Below the pieces are notes generated by a model. It did no database searches and was not told the DNA's origin. It was given only the letters and a program-made list of their open reading frames with translations. From NCBI GenBank assembly GCA_000733355.1, contig JNVV01000004.1:62001-126000 (forward strand): a stretch of 64,000 nt of DNA, in the 5' to 3' direction. A program made the translations under genes and the position numbers. This document shows positions 55,580-64,000 of this stretch, piece by piece. The number at the start of each line of letters is the position of its first letter. The stretch's first letter is position 1. This DNA comes from Falciphora oryzae (Eukaryota > Ascomycota > Sordariomycetes > Magnaporthales > Magnaporthaceae).

Positions 55580-56742
55580 ATGTCTTCCTCGGCAGCAGCT
55601 CCTCACACCAACGGGAACGGGACGTCCAACGGCAAGCCCGACCTCACCCAGAAACCACCCGTCAAGCTCACCACCATGGTCGCATCAAAGTTCCTCTCCA
55701 ACCCGGAGGACCTCGGCGTCGTAGCCGTCGGCTTCTCTGGGGGCCAGGTTCGTTTCCCGTCCTGCCCCTCCCCGCTTCTTCCCACCACCCGTAGCTGGCA
55801 GTTTCGCACATAGCTAACACGGGTGCCTTTGTCTGGATCCAGTGCAAGCCCGGCGTTGACGCCGCCCCCGCCGCCCTGATCGAGTCCGGACTTCTTACCC
55901 AGCTACACAAGGAGCTCGGCTACAAGCTGCACGGCCACGACACGGTACACCTCTACCGGGATCTTGAGGCGGCATCGGACCCGCCATACCGCAACATGAA
56001 GAAGCCGCTGGCCGTATCAGCCGTGACGCGCCGCATCGCCGAGCAAACATATGCCCACGCACGCGAGGGTCGCATGGTCCTAACGCTAGGCGGTGACCAC
56101 AGCATCGCCATCGGCACCATCGGCGGAGTGGCCAAGGGCGTGCGCGAGCGGTTCGGCGGCCGGCGCGAGGTGGCCGTCATCTGGGTCGATGCCCACGCCG
56201 ACATCAACACCCCCGAGACGAGCGACAGCGGCAACATCCACGGCATGCCCGTGTCGTTCCTGACGGGGCTCGCGACCGAGGACAAGGAGGAGTACTTTGG
56301 CTGGCTGAAGGATGAGCACCGCCTAAGCCTGTCCAAGCTTGTCTACATCGGCCTGCGCGACGTGGACGCGGGCGAGAAGAAGATCCTGCGGGACAACAAA
56401 ATCAAGGCCTTTAGCATGTTCGACATCGACCGGTACGGCATCGGACGTGTTATGGAGATGGCGCTGGCGCACATCGGCATCGATACCCCGATCCACCTGT
56501 CCTTCGACGTGGACGCTCTGGACCCCATGTGGGCACCCAGCACAGGCACGCCGGTCCGTGGTGGGCTGACGCTGCGCGAGGGCGACTTCATCTGCGAGAG
56601 CGTGCACGAGACGGGCCAGCTGGTCGCCATCGACTTGGTCGAGGTCAACCCCAGCCTGGCCGACCAGGATACCGGTGCCCACGAGACCGTTAGGGCGGGT
56701 TGCTCGCTAGTCCGGTGTGCCCTGGGCGAGAGCTTATTGTAG
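55580..56742 (+). CDS. Arginase
   Basis: Hydrolyses L-arginine to ornithine and urea in nitrogen metabolism; cytosolic manganese enzyme. Exons 55580..55747 and 55843..56742, with a 95-bp intron (GTTCGT donor, CCAG acceptor) at a codon boundary; 355 residues. Manganese-binding motifs are complete: TLGGDHSIAIGTI, VIWVDAHADINTPETS, HLSFDVDALDPMWAPSTGTPV, and AIDLVEVNPSLADQ. The N-terminal 30 residues are Ser/Thr/Asn-rich and precede VVAVGFSGGQCKPGVDAAP. An internal ATG at residue 33 (TTMVASKFL) could start a shorter form, as two forms are known in Neurospora. The 3' flank begins with a T26 tract. Confidence 0.95.
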
Positions 56743-58875
56743 ATTTTTTTTTTTTTTTTTTTTTTTTTTCTCTTACCAGAGTCTGTCTGGGTCTGGACCT
56801 AGGGTTGAGTTTTGGGTTGGGTTTCTGCTCACGTTTGAACGACGGATGACTGCCCTCACCCACAGAGGCATCATGTTAGACATTTCGCCGGCTGGTACTG
56901 CACACGGGGTTTTCCTGGGGTTTCCCGTTCCTTCTTTTGGATATTGGCGCCGGTGTTAGGGCTGGCGAAGACTAGATAAAGAGGAGAGCGATGAAATTCG
57001 TCTTTCACACGCATAACAATCAAACCATAAAATCATCCTACCCCTGCTTCGCTGGTCCGCAGAGCTCCGCTGGGCCCGGCCACCGGGCACAGGCCGCGCT
57101 TGCACTGCATTGCCCTGGGCAGCCGGGGCTTCTCCACTTGCGCATGGCTTGAGCTGCCAGCGCAGATATGCACATGCACCAAATAGGCCAGTCCGCTTGA
57201 TATCATTACGAGGGATTGGAGGACTTGACTGGATGAGTGTCGAGAACTCCCACCCAGTTGGGTTGCCTGCTTTGCCAGTGGGCTTTCAATTGGGCTTTAT
57301 TGGGTTCTTGTTTGTCAGAGATCATCAACCACATCAAATGCCGAGCAGACCTCCAACGGCCTTCAAGGCCGTGTTGTGTATTGGGGTCGAGAGAGGAGGC
57401 CGGCTTGTGTTCTGTTTGGGCGAGTGCGGCGGCGGCAAACAAGAGCAGGCAGTTGCCAGGCGGCAGACTTCCAGTCCAATGGATCCTCCTGCAGGGCAGC
57501 CCCGCCGAGGCAGCCCCTCCTTCCCCGGCGAGCAGGTCCAATCCGAGCCAGGAAGTAATCGCGCATCCCTGTCGGATCTCACCCGCACCAGCTTGAGACC
57601 ATCATCTCTCGAATTCAATGCGGTCGAGCCTCGAGAGCCCATTGATCCGCCCGCACACATCTTGCGAACGACTCGGGGCCTAGTCGAGACGGGAAATTGG
57701 ATTCTGTCGCTTTGAGTCTGCCTGTACCCAGATCACGCCTGTTCGTTTCCATCCCTCCCATCTTGTTTTCTTTTTTCATCCACCTCGTCGCGCAAACGGA
57801 CACAACGCCACCTCCGTCGCCTCACTGCTCTCGAGGCCTGTGTTTGGCTCTTGCGCTGCGCCGATCGAGGACGCCCGCCAACGGGAAAGCATCGCGGCCC
57901 AATTGATCCACCCAGCTGCGCTCCTCCGAGGACCAGACGTGGCAGCCCGCGCCGCGCACATCGACGTGGGCCGTCGGGTCAGCCTGCCCAGGGCATCATT
58001 CCTATCACTCCTTATCACAGCCGTCTTCTATTTCTTTCTTCCCTTCGTTGCCATTGATCGATTGACTCACCCAGACCAGCCAGACTCTGCGCCGCTGCCA
58101 AAAAAAAAAAAAAAAAAAAAAACCATCGGCCGCTGGAAGCTCAGCCCTAGCTCACCTGGCCCCTGGGTCCCCTGATTGCCCGGCCAACTCCATCTCGAAC
58201 CGAGGGCCCCGCATCCGCCGCGCTGGGCCGCCCGCCGGGCTCTCCCATCGCAGCCATCGAATCCGATTCGACGCCCACCACCGACCGGCCTGCCTTGTCG
58301 CTTTTTGGTCTCGCCCGACGCGAGGCGGTCTAGTTGCCTCTGTGCCTCCGAAATCGCGACTCCGGTGCGCTCAAGAGGTACATATTCAAGGACAGCTTTC
58401 TGCGACCTGATTGTTGGGCAATTCATTTGCCGCAGCACAACAAACCCTCGCGACAATTCGCCGCGAGCCACCGCGAGCCCTCCGGCATTGTCCTTGCTTC
58501 CATCCCAAGCCGGCGTCCAATCCGCCATCGAAACTTTTCTCGCCTCCGTCCTGTCGATCACGAACAGTACGCTGCACCACCATTTGCCCTGCATTCGAAA
58601 CCTGGGAGTCCAACCTCGAACCATCGCACGTCCCTCACGCTTCGCCCTACGTCCCGAGCCGAGACACATCTTTGACAGGCCGCCCGAGCCTTCTCCCCAA
58701 CGCCTTCGCGGGCCCCGGGCTTTTCCACGACGACCCGACCCGGCCGACCGACCCAACCGGCGACTACCAGCGACTACTAAAGGCCGCAGCGTTTGTGACC
58801 TACCTAGCAGCTTGAGGGAGCTCGCGCTCTTCGCCCTCCAGTCTTTCTTCTATTGCACAGACGCAAGCCGCAAAA
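56743..58875. other. Intergenic, 2.1 kb with poly-T and poly-A tracts
   Basis: T26 at 56744-56769 directly after the arginase stop and A23 at 58100-58122. The last kilobase is C/T-rich and probably the promoter and leader of the gene at 58876. Long overlapping open frames at 58067-59207 on both strands have low-complexity Pro/Arg/Ser composition and are not supported. Confidence 0.5.
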
Positions 58876-59645
58876 ATGGCCTCGACAGTAACAAGCGGGT
58901 ACTTCGTCGAGAGCAGGCGCGTCGAGCGCGTGGTTCGATACCACTGGCCGGCCGTCCAGCTCAATGTCTGGATGCTCATCATGCTTATCGCCGCATGTAC
59001 CATAGTTGGCGTCTTCGCCACCTTTATCGGCATACAAGCCCAGTTGCTATTGCCCACCCCATGGTACGCCATTCATCCTATCTCCCTCGTTTTTGTCGAG
59101 ATGCCTATCCCCGCATACAAATGCGCGGCCAGAAACGGATACTAACACGACCCTCTCGATTTTCTCTAGGTATTTTACATACTTTATCATCGTCGGGAGT
59201 TTGGTGATTGCCTTCATCACACTCCTATTGTGGCTCATCTTCTCGCGACGACTGCTTCCCTCTATCGTAATGATTGGTGGCTTCATCCTGTTCGTCATGT
59301 GGATGGTTGGCCTCGTCGTCGTGTCCGTCGAGCTGTGGGGCCCATCGGGTTCTGTCAACAGCAACTGCAACCTCGCCGTCTTCAGCCAGAACCCTACAGG
59401 CCAGACCCTGCAGACACTGGCCTGGTTGGAGCAGAGGAGTATATGTGAGTATTCCATACAAATCGATCTTGACCCTGTTGCCTATGCCAGGCCTCTTCCC
59501 ACAACGTTCCATTGCTCACGGTATGCTTCTCCCCGCCCCAGGCCAATCGTGGCAGGCCGTCTTTGCCTTCGCCCTGATCGGGCAGATCTTCCTGCTCTGG
59601 ATCATGGTCATCGCCTACCAGGTCTTTGCCGACAACGGCTCATAA
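58876..59645 (+). CDS. Four-TM membrane protein of unknown function, 188 residues
   Basis: Exons 58876..59063, 59170..59444 and 59542..59645, with introns of 106 and 97 bp; phases agree and junctions give LPTPWYFTYFII and RSICQSWQAVF. Predicted TM helices: VWMLIMLIAACTIVGVFATF, YFTYFIIVGSLVIAFITLLL, SIVMIGGFILFVMWMVGLVV, and FALIGQIFLLWIMVIAYQVF. An extracytoplasmic loop has two cysteines (NSNCNLAV, SICQSW). The topology resembles MARVEL-type four-helix proteins and the sequence seems conserved among filamentous ascomycetes as I recall, but no function is known. Confidence 0.85.
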
Positions 59646-60512
59646 ACTCCTATTTCAAGTCGAGGTTGACGATACGATGATGTCGCAATGTCTCTCTATC
59701 TGCCTATTTTTATGCAAAGTTGTCGCTTGTCCTGCCCGGGGCCTTCTTTCCTTCTTTTCCTCGACCCTACCTTCTGGATATTTTGCATACTCTTAATGTT
59801 TGTCTTTGCTGTTACTCTTTTTTTTATCGTCACCTGTCCTGTGTGACGACTTTCGGGGTTTCAAGTGCTGAGACCCGGAGGAGGCTCCGGGAAAGCGTGG
59901 CCTTGTACGCTGGGTGTAGGGAAAACGGTGACAGGCATCTGTACGAAGCGCCGCCGACTTCTATCTTGTTTTATCTTAACTTTTATTTTTCTTTGTATTC
60001 TGCAATGGGCGGAGTTCAGGCATCGAATGGATTGTTTTTAACACCCGGGCAAGTTTTGTAGCCGTGTGATTTTGCTGGATAACACCACCTTTTCAAACGC
60101 ACTCCACATTATCTCCAACTTGTTTCTCCTTTCGAGTGTAGTAGCTCGTTTTTCACGAACCCAATCAGTGCCTCACCAGCCCAGAAACCGCTCATCGAAG
60201 CCTCGGGACCATGATTCTGCCGAGCAGTGGCATCAAACGCTCTCGGTTACATCCTCTTGGACGGCGCGGACTCGGGACATGACTTGCATAATGCTCGACG
60301 ACAAGAGACAAAATATCACTGCACAGTTGGATCCAGGCCAGTTGCGCAGGCCGTGCGTCTTGGTGTTATGCTTCAAACTCCTTTGCTGTGCATGCGAGAA
60401 AGCAGGCGGCTACCGCATTCCTGATTCCTCAAGTCCCAGTTATTGCACAAGTAGATATTATTCGTGACGCAGGGTGTAGGTGCATTAGGTTTGTAGGCTG
60501 GTTGGCTGGTTT
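59646..60512. other. Intergenic, 867 bp between convergent genes
   Basis: 3' flanks only; T-rich patches near 59720 and 59970. No gene was recognised. Confidence 0.5.
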
Positions 60513-60908
60513 CTAGTTCGAGATCTTGGGGTTGACCTTCTTTCTGTGCGAAGAGAACGGCGGGGGTCAGCATCGTCGTGGTCACCAGCCCTGTGAACTC
60601 GGGAGACAGTCCAGCGCGGAGGCGACAAGGAAGAAAGAGGAACGAACGCACCCAGTGGCCTTCTCGTAGGCGTTGCGAGCGGCATCGGTGATCTTCTCGC
60701 CCGTGTTGCGGTCGACGGGGTGGCCCGCCTTCTTGGCCGCAAAGTCAAAGGCTGGTTGGCATTGGAGTCAGTCAGTACGCCGACAATCTAGAATGATGTT
60801 TCTGAGCTTCATCTCACCCTTGTCACCCAGGTCCGCCTTCTCAGTGCCTGCAGCGGGCTGGCCCGAGGCCATTGTGTTGTTGTGCTTGTTGCCGCCGACG
60901 AAGTCCAT
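60513..60908 (-). CDS. Small three-exon protein, 73 residues
   Basis: Exons (minus) 60908..60818, 60751..60652 and 60543..60513, with introns of 66 and 108 bp (GTGAGA and GTGCGT donors, CCAG and ACAG acceptors). Each exon is too short to stand out alone, but the joined frame reads MDFVGGNKHNNTMASG...GDKAFDFAAKKAGHPVDR...ITDAARNAYEKATGKKVNPKISN. The small, charged, helix-rich, lysine/alanine-rich sequence resembles short fungal proteins with the DFAAKKAGH...EKITD pattern that I associate with stress or stationary phase, though I cannot name the family. Phases agree at both junctions, which makes a real gene very likely. Confidence 0.8.
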
Positions 60909-62017
60909 GATTGCAGATTTTGGGGTTTCTTCCAGGTGGGTGTTTTGGTTAGGGTGTACTTGTTGTGTCTGTGGATTGAGAGGCTTGAATTGAGGAACAT
61001 GAGGTCGTGGACGAAAAGCCAGAGACGGTAGTTATTTTGTACTCGAGATATCGCAGTCGTGGACGTGTTCTGACGTCACCAGCAACCCGTGCGGGAAAGC
61101 CTGCATCACGGGCGTTGGATCGATCCAAGACTCCTCCTGCACGGTAGCATCCGTCCATGACGAGTGCTACGGTAGTCCTATCCCGCCCTAGCTGTGTACA
61201 GTGACGGGATTGGGCCGCCGCTACCTTGGAATCTTGCGTCTAGTTGCTTGCTTGGTCTCGTCCGAACAAGATGTAACTGCCTCAATGCAACGCTTGCTAT
61301 GGCGGCGGGGTGGCCGTTGCGTGTTCAGGGGCTGACGTCGGGTCTCTCTCTACTGCACGCGCTTCAGACGGAGCAGGGGCTAGGGGGTAGCACCAGACAC
61401 TGTAAGACGAGTGACGACAGGAGGGCTGTGACGCTACGTCATCGCACGACACAGCGAATCCTTCGTGCAACAGACCTGTCTCAAGGTGAATCTCTTCCCT
61501 CAATCTCGTCAAAAATCTCCGGATTGAACATGGAGCCAGGCACCCGACTCCTCTGCGAGCAATTGAAGGAGCCGTTTGCCAATTGCGCCCAGCGAGGAAC
61601 CGCCCAGCGAACGCCGCTCGGCACGCTGGCGCAAAAGCTTAGCCCCTGAAGGTCCTCAAGCGGACCCCCTGAGCTGGAAGCTCCAGCGCGCCCGCAACCC
61701 ACACGGCGCCCTTGGCGATTTGAGCTTAATCAGACCCAATCGGTCTTGGCTGGGGGACGAATATGAAGTTATTTTCATGTGCGTAGTATTGCGATCTAAT
61801 TGACCTCGTACATATCTGGGTAGGGACCTGCCTACGAAGACGTGAAGCAAACTGTGAGGCTTCTAGCAGCTATCCGAACGACCATTGATGACAAAAAAAA
61901 AAAAAAAAAAAAAAAGAAAGTGGCCGCCCGCCAAGGGCAAAAGAATGTCGATGTCAGGACAAAGGAAAGTCAATGCAAATGAATGGCTAGGACCGTCCAT
62001 ACCGTGGCCCCCTCCCG
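60909..62017. other. Intergenic, 1.1 kb with poly-A tract
   Basis: Upstream region of the 73-residue gene and 3' flank of the next gene. A23 at 61893-61915 lies about 100 bp beyond the stop of the gene at 62018. Nothing else was recognised. Confidence 0.45.
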
Positions 62018-63940
62018 TCAGCTCTTCTCGATAATGTTCAGCGTCTGTGCCAACGCCTCGTATGCCGCCCCCATGCTCCTCACCCGGTTCTTGATCTGCT
62101 CCTTCTGGTACTCCTCCTGCCCGACCTTCTCCAGGTCCACGCCGAAGCTCTTGAGGAACGACTCCTTGGCGTCCGGGCTGCACTTGAACCTCGACGCGTA
62201 GCCCGTGGAGGCGGCGAAGCAGAGGGCGGTGACCCGCATGAGGTCGCCGAACTCCTGCCTGAAGACCTCGCAGTCGTCGTCCACTATAAACAAGGGCACA
62301 CCACGGTGTTAGCAAGCTGTCAGGCAGGGAGGAGGTTGTTCGCCCGACTCACATTTTCGGCACGTCTTCATGCCAATAAAATGCCCGTAGGCCTTCTTGC
62401 CCGGCACCGCCGTGACGGCCGCCGCGGCGACGGCGCCCCCGGCCAACGCCACGCCCCATGCCGCCTTGCTGCGGGCAAAGGACATGATGGAGCGGTAGGC
62501 CAGCATGCCCGTGCCGCAGGCGAGCCCGATGGCGGTGGTGGTGTTGCCGATGGCGCCGAGCTGGTGGTCCTTGATGGCCTCGTGGTGCGTCTCCTCGGAC
62601 GTGATGGTGCGCAGCAGCTGGCAGTAGATGCGGGCTAGGTCGCTCATCTCGGATACGGCCTTCCAGAGGAAGTGTGTCTCGAGGCCCGATTCTAGGAGGC
62701 CCTCTGGGCATTCGCGTCAGCAAAGGTGCGCAACGATGTTCCATGGACGCGGAGAACGACGTACCTGGATTGTTCCAGCGGGCTTTGACTTGCCCGAATT
62801 TCTTTCTGAACTCTTTGCAGTGTCTTGGGAAGGCTGCTGAGGCTACAGCCGTCGAGGCGCTGCGCCATTCGCACTCGTCGATAGATTGACGATCCGAGAT
62901 CTGGTTCCATGTAATTAGCCAGCTGCGATGATGAAGTAAGGAGAGCTTTCTGATGCGCCGCGGGGAGACTCACAAGATTGGCAAAGGCTTGGTTTACGTC
63001 GTCCCAGTTACCGCCATGCACGTCCTCCACTTCACTCTCACAAGGCTCCGTGACAAATGTCGAGGAGGGGCTCTGAGTGTGCTTGGTCAAGCAGGAGCAT
63101 GAGCAGGGGGAGTACACTTGACGTGCACGCTGGGGTTTTTCAGGGGGTGGTGCGGCGGCAAACATGTTCCCGATTTTGAGCGCATTCGGGGTGAGGTTCG
63201 ATGCCATGCCCACGAGGGAGGAAAAGGCACTCGAGACGGCTGGCTTCAAGGCCGACGCTGCGAGAAGGCTGTATAGATGAGATGTTAGTCTGGTGATAAA
63301 TGGGCGCAGTCTACGGTGAGAGGGTTGAACTCACACCCCATCCGCTAGTTCTGCCGTCGAGTATGCCTCGGCTTTTTCGAGCTTCAGCCGGCCCATCTGC
63401 TGATTAACTTTGTTGGCCACGGCCATGCGAGTGTATTTATCGATGCGGACACCTTCAATGGTCTCGGCATGCATGTTGAAGAATTCGGGGCTCAGTCCAA
63501 GGTTTCCGAGAAAACGCTCCGCGGCTATGGGGAATACGACCTCCCAGAGCCAGTTGATGCGCTCAAAGAAGGCTCCTTCGGTTTCTTTCAGGCAGTTACG
63601 AGCATAAACACGGATCTTGACGTGGAGATACTCAGTTAGTTCCTTGCCGTGGTGGTTGTGCTCGGAGAAAATCAGGAGTGAATGAGACAAAATGATATCT
63701 TACCGAAACAGGGGCAACGAACGAGAGATCTCTGGGCTGAGCCCTACGTCCCTCAAAGACGAGGCCCATCAGCATCGGGTCTGGGTACGCCCAGATGGTG
63801 CGGGCCAGCCTCTGGTTGTAGGGCTCCGTATCAGAGAGCTCGCGGTCGCAGTACCACGCCTGGAAGACGAAGCTCGGGAGGCGGTCATTGACCAGCCTCC
63901 GCGAGTACTGCGCCGAGATGGGGGCTTGCTGAAAGGACAT
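62018..63940 (-). CDS. Hypothetical protein, six exons, about 520 residues
   Basis: Unrecognised protein. Exon model (minus): 63940..63704, 63615..63335, 63268..62974, 62922..62790, 62703..62353, 62283..62018. Junctions 1, 2 and 5 have good GTRAG donors, and frames agree. The 51-bp intron 62923-62973 is a multiple of three with GTGAGT and CGCAG, so it could be retained. Intron 4 is uncertain: the better donor GTACGT (62764) leads to the wrong frame with every acceptor, and only the weak GTCAAA (62789) fits. The N-terminus reads VNDRLPSFVFQAWYCDREL; the middle has a Cys-rich PCSCSCLTK segment; a hydrophobic Ala/Gly helix pair (AAWGVALAGGAVAAAAVTAV) suggests membrane association. The C-terminus is helical. 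No function is proposed. Confidence 0.62.
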
Positions 63941-64000
63941 TTTTTTTTCTCTCCACTAAAGCTGTCGCTTCGGAGGAGCCTTAATGATTTATGTAATTAA

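Noticed and set aside
56744..56769. Poly-T tract after arginase as a possible retroposon tail
   Set aside because: No target-site duplication or element body; other 17-23-bp A/T tracts lie at 41861, 58100 and 61893, so it is likely simple homopolymer expansion.
58067..59207. Overlapping long open frames on both strands upstream of the four-TM gene
   Set aside because: Pro/Arg/Ser low-complexity translations, overlap of both strands, and one extends into the real exon in a wrong frame.

Overview
The window is nuclear DNA of a filamentous ascomycete, most likely a Sordariomycete close to Chaetomiaceae/Sordariales. This rests on GC-rich coding sequence with C/G-ending codons, many introns of 50-120 bp (GTAAGT/GTGAGT donors, CTRAC-like branch sites, YAG acceptors), one gene per about 2.5 kb on either strand, and the gene families present. 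These include an Erg6-type sterol methyltransferase, Zn2Cys6 regulator, Pth11-like rhodopsin-fold protein, hybrid histidine kinase, secreted DPP5, GH10 xylanase, DUF1996 and DUF3431 proteins, GT90 and Mtf1. One 114-bp run of N (23951-24064) marks a scaffold gap. I resolve about 25 protein genes and one tRNA. Exon boundaries were read by hand from splice signals and reading frame.

Layout. 0-2.4 kb: 3' part of an erg6-like gene and an unknown gene that looks frameshifted. 2.5-10.5 kb: a carbohydrate-flavoured block made of an intracellular GH5 glucanase, a Zn2Cys6 factor divergent from an alpha-glucoside-type MFS transporter, and a secreted FAD oxidoreductase. 12.3-18.2 kb: a rhodopsin-fold membrane protein with a probable GC-AG intron, DPP5, and a small unknown protein. 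18.8-22.9 kb: a 1347-residue hybrid histidine kinase. 24.3-30.7 kb: a lipocalin-like small protein, an intron-containing tRNA-Leu(AAG), secreted DUF1996, membrane DUF3431, and a SET-domain protein with a signal peptide. 31.8-34.0 kb: GH10 xylanase and a small membrane protein.

34.9-45 kb looks like the accessory part. It holds an ankyrin-repeat protein, three degenerate copies of a ~200-bp tandem repeat, a zinc-knuckle gene interrupted by an in-frame TAG, an NLR/STAND-type ORF without its NTPase domain, a 21-bp tandem repeat, and a formaldehyde-activating-enzyme-like gene needing two single-base frame corrections. 45.3-64 kb returns to housekeeping-like content: Mtf1, a MetE C-terminal-type protein, GT90, arginase, a four-TM protein, a 73-residue three-exon gene on the minus strand, and a six-exon unknown gene.

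No CRISPR array, rRNA gene, intact transposon or clear secondary-metabolite cluster was seen. The least expected signals are the interrupted zinc-knuckle gene (coding-like sequence continues about 115 codons past the stop), the signal-peptide SET protein with a 26-bp exon, the beheaded NLR next to an ankyrin protein, and several clean single-base frame lesions. The lesions may be real decay or consensus errors in the draft.
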